Below are positions 8,454 to 20,025 of a stretch of 64,000 nucleotides of DNA, one piece after another. Below the pieces are notes generated by a model. That model saw only the letters and a list, made by a program, of their open reading frames with translations. It was not told the DNA's origin and ran no database searches. Position 1 is the first letter of the stretch; the number at the start of each line of letters is the position of its first letter. Source of the stretch: Microbacterium sp. Nx66 (lineage in GTDB: Bacteria; Actinomycetota; Actinomycetes; Actinomycetales; Microbacteriaceae); the NCBI RefSeq assembly GCF_904066215.1, contig NZ_LR880474.1:62001-126000 (forward strand), written 5' to 3'. Both the position numbers and the translations under genes were made by a program.

Positions 8454-11096
8454 TCAGCCGGCGGGCGTGAGCGTCAGGGTGTCGACCGCTGCCGCCTTGA
8501 CGGCCTTCGGTGTGAACGCCCACGACCGCTGCACCCCCGTCGACCAGTCCGTGGTCTGATCGACGTAGTGCTCGTGGAAGGCGTGCCCTGAGGCTCCGGT
8601 GAGGTGGATCCACGTCGAGTCGTCGAAGTCGGCGAGATCGACGACCATCCGCATGGAGGGCACGGTGGTTGTGGCGTACGAGACGCCGAGCTGCCACCCG
8701 GTCGCATCGACCACGGAGGCGCCGCCGCCGACCGGATACGGACCACGGTTGAAGAGGGCCTCGATCGGGGCGATGCCTGACGAGCCGAACGTGTCGCTCG
8801 TGAGGGTGAGGGCATGCAGATCGCCCCAGTTCCACCGCGCGACGTCCGTGCCCTGAAGCGCGGACAGCTCGTCGTACGCCTCCTCGGCCGACAGTGCGAG
8901 CATCTCGTCCCGGCCCTCGACATCGAGCTGGGGGTTGCTCCACAGCGGGTCCGCCGGGTTCTCCAGCATCGCTCCGACGACGGTGAACAGCCGGCCCTGA
9001 CCGTCGATCGGCAGCGGCTGCTCGCGCTCGGCGAAGATGTTCTGCACGAGGTTCGACCAGAGCACGTTCGCGTACGCGGCGCCCGCCGACGAGGCGCTGT
9101 TCTGCGCGTCCCAGCCGCGGAGCAGCTCGACGGCCTGCTGCGGACCCGCTCCCTCGACCTCGATGTCCTTCATCGCGGCGACGAGCTGCGTGCCGATCCA
9201 CATCTCGCCGTCCATCTGAATGTCCCGCATGTCGTCGGCCGTCAGGGGCCCGGCCGCGGCCCGGCGCTCGATGAGGTGGGCGATGCGGGCGGCGCGGTAT
9301 CCCTGGTCCCAGTCTCGGGAGAGGAAGTGCTCGTAGTCGTCGGTCACAATGGCGTTGTTGGCCGTGACGATGTATCCGGAGCTGGGGTTGTACGACACCG
9401 GCAGCTCCTCGAACGGGATGTACCCGGTCCAGTCGTAGCTGCTGTCCCACCCGGGCTGCGGCATCCAGCCGTCGCCGGCACCGCGGATCGGGAGCCGGCC
9501 GGGGGTCTGGTAGCCGATGTTGCCGTCGACGTCGGCGTAGATGAGGTTCTGCGCCGGGACGTCGAACAGGGAGGCCGCGCGGCGGAAGTCGTCGAAGTCC
9601 TGGGCGGTCGACAGCGCGAAGATCGCCGTCGCGGTGGTGCCGGGGTCGAGCGCCGTCCACCGCAGGCTCACGGCGTACTCGGCGGCATCCGAGCCGGGAG
9701 CGGCCGGAACGGCGCCCTCCGCGGTGAGCCCTGGCGTCGGGTCGTCCGCGATCGCCGTGAAGTCATCCGTGAGGCCGGAGATGATCGGTCCGTGCACGGT
9801 GGAGCGGATGGTGAACTCGATGTCGTCCCCGCCGGCGACCTCGATGGTCTCCGTGCTCTCCTCCAGCGGCACGAGCTCGCCGTCGCGCCAGTAGGAGTCG
9901 CCCTCGATGCGCTCGACGTACAGGTCGGTGACGTCGGTGGTGAGGTTCGTGAAGCCCCACGCCACGCGCTGGTTGTGTCCGATGACGATGCCGGGCAGTC
10001 CGGAGAAGGAGAATCCGCCGACGTCGAACGGGCAGTCCTCGTCCACCGTCGCGCACTTCAGCTGCACCTGGTACCAGACCGACGGGAGCGAGGCGCCGAG
10101 GTGCGGGTCGTTGGCCAGCAGCGGCATCCCGGATGCGGTGAGGTCCCCGGAGACGACCCAGGAGTTGGAGCCGATCCCCTCGCCGACGTCGCCGACGAGC
10201 ACGCTCGCCGCCTCGATGACGGACGAGGTCTCCTCCCACTCCACGGTCGTGAGCGCCTGCTGTGCCTCGCCGTCGCCCTCGGGCACGGTGAAGGCGGCGG
10301 GCTCGGCGCCGGTCTCCAGCGGCGGGACCGTGGAGATGGTGGGCACGATCACGGGGTTCCGGTCGAACGGGTAGTCCGGATAGAGCGTGCCGAGCAGAGC
10401 CTCCACATCGACCTGCGGGTCCTCGGCGAGCTGCCCCGCGAGGAGTGCCCGCTCGGTCTCGTCCTCGACGTTGGTGCGGAGGTCCCAGGCCATCGCCTTC
10501 AGCCACGCCACCGAGTCCGCGGGTTCCCACGGCTCCGGCTCGTAGTCGGGGTTCTGCAGTCCGAGGACCGCGTACTCGAGGGAGAGCTCTGCGCCCGAGC
10601 GGGAGGACAGGTAGGCGTTGACGCCGTCCGCGTAGGCCTCGTAGTAGCCGCGGGTGACGTCGTCCATCGCCTCGACCTCGGCCTCGGCGGTCGTGCGCCA
10701 GCCCAGCGTGCGCAGGAACGCGTCGGTGCCGGCCTGGGAGGCGCCGAACAGCTCGGCGACTCGGCCGGAGGTGACGTGCCGGCGGAAGTCCATCTCGAAG
10801 AACCGGTCCTGCGCGTGCACGAAGCCTTCGGCGAAGAAGAGGTCGTCCGAGGAGTCGGCGGTGATCGTGGGCACCCCGCTGGCGTCGCGCTGCACGGTGA
10901 CCTCCGCTTTCAGCCCCTCGAGCGTCGTCGAGCCGGAGGTCTGCGGGAAGGAGCGCTGGATCGTCCAGGTCACGAAGAACGCGCCCGCGACGGCCACCAC
11001 CACGAGGGCGGCGACCACGAGGAACGCGATGCGTCCGATGCGAGCGCCGAGAGAGGGGCGCGGGGAAACGGCGGACGCCGTCGAATCGGTCATCAT
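8454..11096 (-). CDS. Penicillin acylase family (S45) N-terminal-nucleophile hydrolase
   Basis: 880 residues. A membrane or signal-anchor helix spans residues 23-45 (IAFLVVAALVVVAVAGAFFV), so the enzyme is predicted outside the membrane. The alpha chain carries AEGFVHAQDRFFEMDF (about 89-104). The autocatalytic cleavage site is GIGSNSWVVSG (307-317): cleavage before Ser310 would expose it as the nucleophile of the beta chain, followed by LLANDPHLG. Length fits the family (750-850) plus the anchor. Members cleave amides such as beta-lactam side chains or acyl-homoserine lactones; the substrate here cannot be predicted. Two tandem Met codons begin the ORF and the ribosome binding site is weak. 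Confidence 0.9.
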   Translation of the reverse strand: MMTDSTASAVSPRPSLGARIGRIAFLVVAALVVVAVAGAFFVTWTIQRSFPQTSGSTTLEGLKAEVTVQRDASGVPTITADSSDDLFFAEGFVHAQDRFFEMDFRRHVTSGRVAELFGASQAGTDAFLRTLGWRTTAEAEVEAMDDVTRGYYEAYADGVNAYLSSRSGAELSLEYAVLGLQNPDYEPEPWEPADSVAWLKAMAWDLRTNVEDETERALLAGQLAEDPQVDVEALLGTLYPDYPFDRNPVIVPTISTVPPLETGAEPAAFTVPEGDGEAQQALTTVEWEETSSVIEAASVLVGDVGEGIGSNSWVVSGDLTASGMPLLANDPHLGASLPSVWYQVQLKCATVDEDCPFDVGGFSFSGLPGIVIGHNQRVAWGFTNLTTDVTDLYVERIEGDSYWRDGELVPLEESTETIEVAGGDDIEFTIRSTVHGPIISGLTDDFTAIADDPTPGLTAEGAVPAAPGSDAAEYAVSLRWTALDPGTTATAIFALSTAQDFDDFRRAASLFDVPAQNLIYADVDGNIGYQTPGRLPIRGAGDGWMPQPGWDSSYDWTGYIPFEELPVSYNPSSGYIVTANNAIVTDDYEHFLSRDWDQGYRAARIAHLIERRAAAGPLTADDMRDIQMDGEMWIGTQLVAAMKDIEVEGAGPQQAVELLRGWDAQNSASSAGAAYANVLWSNLVQNIFAEREQPLPIDGQGRLFTVVGAMLENPADPLWSNPQLDVEGRDEMLALSAEEAYDELSALQGTDVARWNWGDLHALTLTSDTFGSSGIAPIEALFNRGPYPVGGGASVVDATGWQLGVSYATTTVPSMRMVVDLADFDDSTWIHLTGASGHAFHEHYVDQTTDWSTGVQRSWAFTPKAVKAAAVDTLTLTPAG

Positions 11097-11192
11097 CGTC
11101 GAGAACTCTTTCGGGTAGCCAGGTGAGACTCAGTCCCACCGAGCCCCAGTGCGCGTTTCACGGGTACGCGCTCTCGCATCATAGCCGCCCCG

Positions 11193-11222
11193 CGCTCGCC
11201 GCGGGATGGTCCGCGGCGAGCG
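11193..11222 (-). terminator. Terminator-like hairpin after the YhgE/Pip gene
   Basis: A perfect 12-bp stem (CGCTCGCCGCGG at 11193-11204 with its complement at 11211-11222) and a 6-base loop, 6 bases beyond the minus-strand stop at 11229. There is no clear T-run, which is usual in high-GC actinobacteria. Confidence 0.6.
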
Positions 11223-11228
11223 GGAGGG

Positions 11229-13064
11229 TCAGCCGATGAGGCTGGGCTGCAGATCGCGCAGCGTGCGGCGGTGCGTCATGCGGGTGACACCGATCATCGC
11301 CAGCAGCAGGGCCCCGACGAGCCAGGCGCCCAGCACAGCCAGGTCCCAGCCGGCTCTCGCGTAGTCCCCGCCGTACATGAGCTGGCGCATGGCATCGACG
11401 ACGTAGCCGAGGGGCAGCACGTGGTGCAGCGCGGCGAGGGGAGCGGGCAGTGTCTGCCAGGGGAACGTCCCGCCCGCTGTGACGAGCTGGAGCACCATGA
11501 GCACGAGGCCGAGGAACTGCCCCACGGACCCGAGCCAGACGTTGAGGGCGAGGATGATCGCGGCGAACGTGGCCGAGGCGAACATCATCACCCCGAGCGT
11601 GCCGAGCGGATGATCAAACGTGAAGCCCAGCGTGAGTGCCAGGATCCCCATGAGGCCGAGCATCTGCACCGCGCCGAGCATCGCCGGCGTCAGCCAGCCC
11701 GCGAGCGTGATCCGGATCGGGGAGTGCAGCGCCGTGACGGCCCGGCGGGAGATCGGCTTCACGATGAGGAACAGCGCGTAGATGCCGATCCACGCGGAGA
11801 GGGCGGCGAAGAACGGGGCGAGGCCGGCGCCGTAGTCCTCCGCGGAGGCGACCTTGTCGCTGGAGACCTTCACCGGGTCCGCGATCGTGTCGGCCTGCAG
11901 GGAGCGCAGGTCGGGGGTGGAGGCGGGGATCGCCTGCACCCCGTCGGCGAGCCCGTCCCGCAGCTCCGCGGTCCCGGAGGACAGTGTCTTCAGGCCATCG
12001 CGGAGCTGGGCCGCGCCCGAGTTCGCCGCGGCTGCGCCCGTCGCGAGGGTGCCGGCGCCGCCGGCGAGCTCGCTCGCCCCCGATGCCAGCGAGGCGGAAC
12101 CGGCGGCGAGCTGGTCGACCTTGCCGACGGCGTCCTGCACCTGCGCGTTGCCCTCCTCGATCCGGGTTCCGAGCGGATCCAGGCGGGCGAGCACCTCGTC
12201 GATCTCCTCGGGCGCGAGTCCCTGCTCCGTCAGGAGGTCGGCGATGTCCGAGCGCACCTGCGGCAGCGCGTCCGTCGCCTCCTGTACCGCGGCTCCGGCC
12301 CGGTCGGCGACGTCGGCGAGCTGGCGGTTGCCCGCGCTCACCTGCTGCGCGCCGTCGGCGAGCGTCCGGGCCCCGGAGGCGAGCTGCGCGGAGCCGTCGG
12401 CGAGCTTCGCCGTCCCGTCGGCGAGCGTCGTACTCCCGGAGGCGGCGCTGCGCGCGCCGTCGACGAGCTGCGTGGCGCCGTCGGTCGCGGAGACCAGGTT
12501 GTCGCGCACGTCGCTGAGGCCGGTCAGCAGTCGCTCCGCGGCCTCGCTGCCGACCATCTCGGCGACGGAGCTGCGGATCTTCTCGACGGCCTGCGATCCC
12601 ATCGACGACGCGAGGTAGTTGTTCGCGTCGTTGGTCTCCAGCTCGATCCTGGCCTGGTGCGGGTCGTCGCCCGCCGCGGAGGTGAGGGCGGTGGAGAAGT
12701 CGGCCGGGATCGTCACGGTGAAGTCGACCGCGCCGTGGCGCAGGGCGTCGGCGGCTTCGTCCTCGGTCATGCGCTGCCAGTCGAACGCGTTCCCCTCGAT
12801 CAGGTTCTCCGCCACGTCCTCCCCGTAGTTGACCGTCTCGTCGCTCGCCGGTTCGGTGCCGGTCGTGGGGGCGGGAGCGCCCTCGTCGTCGACCACCAGG
12901 GCCACGGGGACCTCGGAGAACTTCGCGTACGGATCCTGGTTCGCCCAGAGGTAGAGGCCGCCGTAGAGGATCGGCACGCAGATGAGGGCCACGAGGGCGA
13001 GGATGCCCATCCGGCTCGCGGTCAGGCGGCGGAGTTCGGCGGCGATCATGGCGGGGACCTTCAT
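11229..13064 (-). CDS. YhgE/Pip family membrane protein (ABC-2-type exporter)
   Basis: 611 residues. One N-terminal helix (about 18-38), a large extracytoplasmic region rich in pseudo-heptad repeats (LADGSAQLASGARTLADGA and similar, about 260-480), then a cluster of five or so C-terminal helices of ABC-2 permease type. This is the YhgE/Pip (phage-infection-protein-like) architecture, also seen in type VII-linked and antimicrobial-export proteins. The ATG at 13064 has AGGAAGGAG upstream and overlaps the stop of the preceding gene (ATGA). The partner directly upstream is a degenerate ABC nucleotide-binding protein and a TetR regulator precedes that, suggesting a drug- or lipid-export operon. 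Substrate unknown. Confidence 0.88.
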   Translation of the reverse strand: MKVPAMIAAELRRLTASRMGILALVALICVPILYGGLYLWANQDPYAKFSEVPVALVVDDEGAPAPTTGTEPASDETVNYGEDVAENLIEGNAFDWQRMTEDEAADALRHGAVDFTVTIPADFSTALTSAAGDDPHQARIELETNDANNYLASSMGSQAVEKIRSSVAEMVGSEAAERLLTGLSDVRDNLVSATDGATQLVDGARSAASGSTTLADGTAKLADGSAQLASGARTLADGAQQVSAGNRQLADVADRAGAAVQEATDALPQVRSDIADLLTEQGLAPEEIDEVLARLDPLGTRIEEGNAQVQDAVGKVDQLAAGSASLASGASELAGGAGTLATGAAAANSGAAQLRDGLKTLSSGTAELRDGLADGVQAIPASTPDLRSLQADTIADPVKVSSDKVASAEDYGAGLAPFFAALSAWIGIYALFLIVKPISRRAVTALHSPIRITLAGWLTPAMLGAVQMLGLMGILALTLGFTFDHPLGTLGVMMFASATFAAIILALNVWLGSVGQFLGLVLMVLQLVTAGGTFPWQTLPAPLAALHHVLPLGYVVDAMRQLMYGGDYARAGWDLAVLGAWLVGALLLAMIGVTRMTHRRTLRDLQPSLIG

Positions 13065-13840
13065 CGCGCTTCTCCTTCCTCGTCGGACGGGGCTTCGTCT
13101 TCGGACGGTACTTCGTCTTCGGCCAGCGGTTCGTCTTCGGCCAGCGGGTCGTCGTCGGTCACGGCCTCGTCGTCGGTCACGGCCCCGTCGTCGGGACGCT
13201 CGAGGACCAGCGGCTCGACGGGACCGGACGCGTTGATCGCGTCGAACTCGTGCATGCGCTCGAGGGCGACGGCGGCGGAACCGCCGACGATCACGAGCAT
13301 CGCGTACCCGCGGTCCGCGAACTCGGCCGCGATGCGCCACCATCCGTCCGGGCTGCCGCCGTGGCGATCCGGGGCGACGAGGACGATGCCCTCGACGCCC
13401 TCGCGGAGCACGGCGAGCTCGCACAGGATGCGCACGCGGGCGGCCGGGTCGACCGAGCCGATGGGGACGGAGGCGAGCTCCTGGTATCCCACCCGGCCGA
13501 GCCAGCGTCGGGCGTGGAGCGGGGTCGCACCGCGCCCGGCGAACATCAACTCCTCACCGACCACCCCGGCGAGGGTGATGTCCGGATGCGGGTCGCTGAC
13601 GTCCGGGGCGTCGACGAGGGCGACCCGGCGACGCAGTTCCTTCGGGCTCGCCGCCGCATCGATGGTGACGCGGCCCGTGTCCGGGCGCATCCGCCCGCTC
13701 GCGATGAGGCCGAGCACGGTCGGCCGCTGCTCGGTCTCCGCGAGCGCGTAGCGGACCGCGCCCGAGTGGAACTCGAGGCTCATGGAGGGAAGGGCCTGTC
13801 CGGCGCGACCCTTGCTGACATCGTGCAGTGTGATCCTCAT
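13061..13840 (-). CDS. Degenerate ABC-type ATP-binding protein with acidic repeat tail
   Basis: 259 residues. The overall plan is an ABC nucleotide-binding subunit: MRITLHDVSKGRAGQ at the N-terminus, GLIASGRMRPDTGRVTIDG-like text, and a Walker-B-like VEGIVLVAPD. However, no Walker A (GxxGxGKS/T) is visible where it should be (residues 30-45 read VRYALAETEQRPTVLGL) and the LSGGQ signature is replaced by SVDPAARVRIL. The last 50 residues are near-repeats of the type LAEDEPLAEDEVPSEDE, encoded by imperfect tandem DNA repeats. It probably binds or regulates the coupled YhgE/Pip protein without normal ATP hydrolysis; that is inference. The 4-base ATGA overlap indicates translational coupling. Confidence 0.75.
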   Translation of the reverse strand: MRITLHDVSKGRAGQALPSMSLEFHSGAVRYALAETEQRPTVLGLIASGRMRPDTGRVTIDAAASPKELRRRVALVDAPDVSDPHPDITLAGVVGEELMFAGRGATPLHARRWLGRVGYQELASVPIGSVDPAARVRILCELAVLREGVEGIVLVAPDRHGGSPDGWWRIAAEFADRGYAMLVIVGGSAAVALERMHEFDAINASGPVEPLVLERPDDGAVTDDEAVTDDDPLAEDEPLAEDEVPSEDEAPSDEEGEAR

Positions 13841-14463
13841 GCGCGGACCTCCTGGTCGTCGGCGGTGATGTCCGGGTGAGAGGAGAGCAGCTCGTCCGCC
13901 TCGCGCCAGGAGAGTCCCGCGATGCTGAGCACGGCCCGGACGGCGACGTCTCCGGCGCCACTGCTCTGCGCGTCGGTGCGGGAGACGACCGTGCGCGCCA
14001 TCTCCTCGATCAGTCGGGCGAGCGTGGGGGCGGCGAGATCCGTGCGGAAGCTGCCGTCCTCCTGTCCCCTCCGCACGAGGGCGGCGACGCTCCGGCGCAA
14101 CGGCGCGAGGGCGGCGGCGGTGTGCTCGACGTGCGCCTCGTCGAGGGCGAGCGCGGCGGCGACCTGGATGTGCGCCGCCTCCTCCCAGAGCCGGGCGGCC
14201 AGTCGGGCGAGGGCGAGGCGGGCGTCGGGGTCGTCGATGGAGGCGGCGATGGCATTGAAGCGCTGGGCGCCGGTGGAGACGAGTTCGCGGATCAGGGTGT
14301 CCCGATCCTCGAAGTGTCCGTAGAGGGTGCGGCGCGACAGGCCGGCGGTCCGGGCGATCGCGTCGAGGGAGGCGTGCGGGTCGGAGGCAAGGGCGCTGCG
14401 AGCCGCGGACAGGATGCCGGCGCGGTTCTCTGCAGCGTCGCGACGGAGGGCGCGAGTGGTCAT
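13837..14463 (-). CDS. TetR family transcriptional regulator
   Basis: 208 residues. Helix-turn-helix at about 27-50 (LDAIARTAGLSRRTLYGHFE), preceded by AENRAGILSAARSAL; the C-terminal two thirds is a helical ligand-binding domain. The ATG at 14463 is preferred over the longer open frame because that extension is cysteine/tyrosine-rich and the GGAGGG sits directly upstream. It ends overlapping the degenerate ABC gene, so the three genes form one operon. A palindrome 19 bases upstream (14482-14497) is a likely operator for autorepression. Confidence 0.9.
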   Translation of the reverse strand: MTTRALRRDAAENRAGILSAARSALASDPHASLDAIARTAGLSRRTLYGHFEDRDTLIRELVSTGAQRFNAIAASIDDPDARLALARLAARLWEEAAHIQVAAALALDEAHVEHTAAALAPLRRSVAALVRRGQEDGSFRTDLAAPTLARLIEEMARTVVSRTDAQSSGAGDVAVRAVLSIAGLSWREADELLSSHPDITADDQEVRA

Positions 14464-14481
14464 CCCTCCATGGTAATAACA

Positions 14482-14497
14482 TGCACAGCACTGTGCA
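14482..14497. promoter_or_regulatory. Putative TetR operator
   Basis: TGCACAG-CA-CTGTGCA, perfect 7-bp arms around a 2-base centre, located just upstream of the TetR start and within its presumed promoter. Position and symmetry fit an autoregulatory operator of the divergent TetR/GntR intergenic region. Confidence 0.6.
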
Positions 14498-14665
14498 AGA
14501 TAACTCAGCAACCTCGCAGCGTACCGACCGCGAGGCAGGGCGCCGAGGCTCCTCCGGGGAAGGTCGTGTTATGTTACGCGTCGCGCTTCGGCGCATTCTC
14601 AGTGGAGAGACCGGTCCGGACCGGGGCTCCGGCGGGATCGGTCCATGCAACGGCGGGGGGACGCC

Positions 14666-15373
14666 ATGATCGAGAAGAAGGATGATGCACGCGCGGTGAG
14701 CGGGACATCGGCGGGAGGGGATCGGCACGGCGGCCTGCAGGGCAGACTGACGGATGCGATCGTCTCGGGGGCGCTCGCGCCGGGCACGCGGGTGGACGAG
14801 CGGGGGCTCGCAGCCGCCCTCGGTGCCGCGCCGGCGGATGTCCTCCGTGCCCTGGACGGCCTCGCCGCTGTCGGACTCATCGCGGTGCGCCGCGACGGCA
14901 CCCGGTGGGTGACCGCCTTCGACGGCGACCGCGCGCGCGACGTGGTGGCCCTGTTCGGCGACGTCTGGATCGGCTCCGTCCGACGCACGATGGCAGTGCT
15001 CCACGCGGACGACCTCGACTACCTGGACGAGCTCGTCGAGGACGTGGCACTGGCGGTGCGGTGGCGGGACGGTTCCGCCTTCGGCGACGGCCTGCGCGCT
15101 CTCGCGGTCGCCTTCGCGCGGATCGAGGGCAACGCGGAGCGGGCCGAGCTCGTCGGGAGCCTGGGGACGCTTCTCGCGTGCGTCGCCCGTCGCGCGGGGA
15201 GTGTCTTCGACTGGTCGGACGTGCGCGCCGCGGTCGTACGGATCGCCGTCGTGCTGCCGGGACGCGACGCGGCGGCGATGCGCACCGCCCTCATCGCGCT
15301 GTTCGACGACGTGCTGCCGGGGATCGTCGACCGCGCCGTGGCGCCGGCGCATCCGCTCGCCGCGGCGTCCTGA
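14666..15373 (+). CDS. GntR family transcriptional regulator
   Basis: 235 residues. The N-terminal winged helix spans about 20-85 (LQGRLTDAIVSGALAPGTRV, then RGLAAALGAAPADVLRALDGL and LIAVRRDGTRWVTAF), the usual GntR pattern. The C-terminal all-helical region (about 90-225) is probably an FCD-type effector domain, though its metal-binding residues are not obvious. The ATG at 14666 follows GGGGGG; an earlier ATG at 14645 is possible. It is divergent from the TetR gene. Target genes unknown. Confidence 0.8.
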   Translation: MIEKKDDARAVSGTSAGGDRHGGLQGRLTDAIVSGALAPGTRVDERGLAAALGAAPADVLRALDGLAAVGLIAVRRDGTRWVTAFDGDRARDVVALFGDVWIGSVRRTMAVLHADDLDYLDELVEDVALAVRWRDGSAFGDGLRALAVAFARIEGNAERAELVGSLGTLLACVARRAGSVFDWSDVRAAVVRIAVVLPGRDAAAMRTALIALFDDVLPGIVDRAVAPAHPLAAAS

Positions 15374-15415
15374 TCACGGGGGCGGGTGCACGGTCGCCCG
15401 CGGCGCCCCGTGCGC

Positions 15416-17685
<2,270 letters not shown>

Positions 17686-17703
17686 ACGGGACGGCGGGCG
17701 CGT

Positions 17704-18111
17704 TCAGACCCCGCTGGTGCGGGGGTCGCGGCGGACGCTGCGTCCGGTGATGCGCTCGATGCGGAACGACAGCGGGAGATCACGGTCGTCTCCGGCCCAC
17801 GGGTGCACCCGCGCCGCCGCCCCGGCCGCCTGATCCTCCGGAACCGGCGACAGGACCCCGTGCATCAGCACACTCCACCCCAGGCCGCCGATCGGATCGT
17901 GGTAGTCGACCTCGAAGGAGACCGTGGCCGCCTCGCGGGACAGCGCCGCCAGGTGGCCGTCCGGTGAGGTGCGCAGGAGCAGCTCGTGCCCCGAGACGAC
18001 GAAGTTCACCGGATGGATCTGCACCAGGCCGTCGTCGACGAATCCGATCCGGCCCACCGTGGTGGTCGCCAGCAACTCGTAGGACTGCTGCTCATCGAGT
18101 TCGTTGATCAT
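17704..18111 (-). CDS. Pyridoxamine 5'-phosphate oxidase family protein
   Basis: 135 residues, a small split-barrel flavin or heme-binding fold. The N-terminal pattern ELLATTTVGRIGFVDDGLVQIHPVNFVVSG is typical of the Pyridox_ox_2-like group, but the specific PNPOx substrate motifs are not evident. It could bind FMN, F420 or heme. No operon partner is clear; the next gene upstream on the same strand is 87 bases away. Confidence 0.85.
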   Translation of the reverse strand: MINELDEQQSYELLATTTVGRIGFVDDGLVQIHPVNFVVSGHELLLRTSPDGHLAALSREAATVSFEVDYHDPIGGLGWSVLMHGVLSPVPEDQAAGAAARVHPWAGDDRDLPLSFRIERITGRSVRRDPRTSGV

Positions 18112-18198
18112 GCGGACACTCCCTCCCCCTGTGCGGCCAGTGTAGCCACGCCGCTGCCGATCATCGAGGGGATGGACCGGGAATCACCGGGTGAGGTG

Positions 18199-18897
18199 TC
18201 AGGCCGACCACCTCTCCAGGTCCGCGGTGAGCGCGGCGAGGTACTCCGGAGGGCCGGCTTCCGCGAACCACAGCCACAACTCGGCGGCGTGCACGGGGTA
18301 CCACGCACGGACGCGGGCGGGATCCGCACCGTACCCGTCGATGAGCGCCCGCTCCGAGCGCGGATCCTTTCGGGCGGCTCCCCACGCGGCTCGTGCCAGC
18401 TCCCGCAGCGGATCGCCGCGGTGTGCGGCCTCCCAGTCCACGATCCCGGAGATGCGTCCGTGCCGCGCGAGCAGGTTGCCGTCCGTCCAGTCGCCGTGGC
18501 AGAAGACGCTTCCGGACGGGGGCGGGATGTGCAGGGGCAGGCGCGGCGCTTCGGCGGCGCGATACCGCTCGATGATGGCCGCGTCGTCCGGCGCGGGAAG
18601 CAGGTCGTCCGGCGGTTCGAGCCGGTGCAGGGCGCGCAGCAGGGGTGCCGAGGCCCGGAGATCCGCGATCCGGACGTCGGCGTCGGCGTCGTCGAGACGG
18701 GCACCGGGGAGGGCGGTCATGAGGATCACGCCAGGCCGCTCCTCGACCACCTCGGGCACGGGGAGCCCGGAGCCGACAAGCCCGCGAAGGGCCCGCACTT
18801 CGTTGAGGTGCCGCGCCGGATCGGAGAGGCGCTTCTCGACCAGCCGCCGCCCGCCGTGCTCGACGAGCCGCACCGCGCCGACCGCTCCCTGCCTCAT
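18199..18897 (-). CDS. Aminoglycoside-phosphotransferase-fold kinase
   Basis: 232 residues. The catalytic loop CHGDWTDGNLL is near residue 130 and the metal-binding IVDWEAAHRGDP near 152; an ATP-lobe Lys (RRLVEKRL) is near 20. This is the APH/choline-kinase-like fold. Substrate is unknown; small-molecule or sugar phosphorylation is as likely as antibiotic resistance. Ends before the 367-residue membrane protein on the same strand. Confidence 0.88.
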   Translation of the reverse strand: MRQGAVGAVRLVEHGGRRLVEKRLSDPARHLNEVRALRGLVGSGLPVPEVVEERPGVILMTALPGARLDDADADVRIADLRASAPLLRALHRLEPPDDLLPAPDDAAIIERYRAAEAPRLPLHIPPPSGSVFCHGDWTDGNLLARHGRISGIVDWEAAHRGDPLRELARAAWGAARKDPRSERALIDGYGADPARVRAWYPVHAAELWLWFAEAGPPEYLAALTADLERWSA

Positions 18898-18921
18898 CCC
18901 GTCATCCTCGCACCGGGCCGG

Positions 18922-20025
18922 TCACTCGAAGCCGGGGTAGTCCTGCAGCCGCTCCTCGAACTCCGCGCGGTCGCCCTCGCTCAGCACCTTGCCGGCGATC
19001 ACGACGAGCTGGAGCCCCTCGATCGGTTCGCCGGTGCGCGCGCTCTGCGCCTCGCGCGAGCTGCGGAAGCCGCCGTCGGCATCGTTCGACAGGTCGTAGA
19101 TGTTCGCGTAGAAGCGCAGCGGGTCGGGGTAGTTCTCCGTGTAGTACTCCCACGTCGTCTGCGTGCGAGGGTCATCGCTGCCGTAGAGCTTGGCGATCAT
19201 GGACGGGTCGATGCCGGAGTTCGTCGGATCGTTGAACGAGTACAGGTTCCACAGGCCGTGGGACGCCACGACCTCATCGATCGCCGCCATCACGTCGAGC
19301 TTGCGCGCGTAGCCCTGCACGGGCTGCTCGGTCGCCCAGGCCGCCGACGTGTACTCCGACAGCATCGACTCGCCGCCGTAGCCGTTCCGCTCCGGCCGGA
19401 CATCCTCGTCGCCGACCTGGACCCACGTGAACCCGAAGTCCGCGGTGAGCCGTTCACGGATGTCGGTGAAGAGGGAATCAGCCTCCGCGCGCACCTCCTC
19501 CATGGACTGCTGGGTGAGCGCCTCCTGCGGGGAGGTGCCCTTGATCCCGGGGTAGGCCTCCGCGTGCCGCTGTTCCGCGGTCTTCACGCCTTCGTAGTTC
19601 CCGGATGCCGAGGTGCGCAGAGCGCTGAGTGCCCCCACGGTCGCGACGTTGAACAGGACGGTGAGGACGAGCGCGATGACACCGAGCCGTCGTCCGCCGG
19701 GGGTGAAGAGCGCGGCCACGATCACTCCGAGCACCACGAGCTGCAGCGTGATCATCGTCACTCCGTACAGCAGGTCGGTGCCGCCGACCACGAGCGTGCC
19801 GAACAGGATCAGCGTGAAGAGGATCGCGGCGACCAGAGCGATCCAGCCGAGCGCAGTCGTGGAGGTCTTCTTCTCCCCCGTGGGCAGCTGTGGATCGACC
19901 GGTGGCGTGAGGTCGATCGGCTGCTGCCGCCGGGCACCGCGGTAGCCCCCGGGCGGCGGGACGGGCGGGGCGCCCTCGGTACCGCCGACGTAGCGGGCGC
20001 GCTGCCTCTCGTGATCACTCACCAT
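18922..20025 (-). CDS. Conserved membrane protein of the MoxR/vWA cluster
   Basis: 367 residues; not recognised as a named family. Residues 1-55 are a Pro/Gly-rich cytosolic stretch, followed by about four membrane helices (roughly 60-160) and a soluble domain with FTWVQVGDEDVRPE and WNLYSFNDPTNSGIDPSMIAK. The start at 20025 (MVSDHERQ) overlaps the TPR gene by 7 bases, so it belongs to that transcription unit. The soluble part is probably extracytoplasmic. Function unknown. Confidence 0.7.
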   Translation of the reverse strand: MVSDHERQRARYVGGTEGAPPVPPPGGYRGARRQQPIDLTPPVDPQLPTGEKKTSTTALGWIALVAAILFTLILFGTLVVGGTDLLYGVTMITLQLVVLGVIVAALFTPGGRRLGVIALVLTVLFNVATVGALSALRTSASGNYEGVKTAEQRHAEAYPGIKGTSPQEALTQQSMEEVRAEADSLFTDIRERLTADFGFTWVQVGDEDVRPERNGYGGESMLSEYTSAAWATEQPVQGYARKLDVMAAIDEVVASHGLWNLYSFNDPTNSGIDPSMIAKLYGSDDPRTQTTWEYYTENYPDPLRFYANIYDLSNDADGGFRSSREAQSARTGEPIEGLQLVVIAGKVLSEGDRAEFEERLQDYPGFE

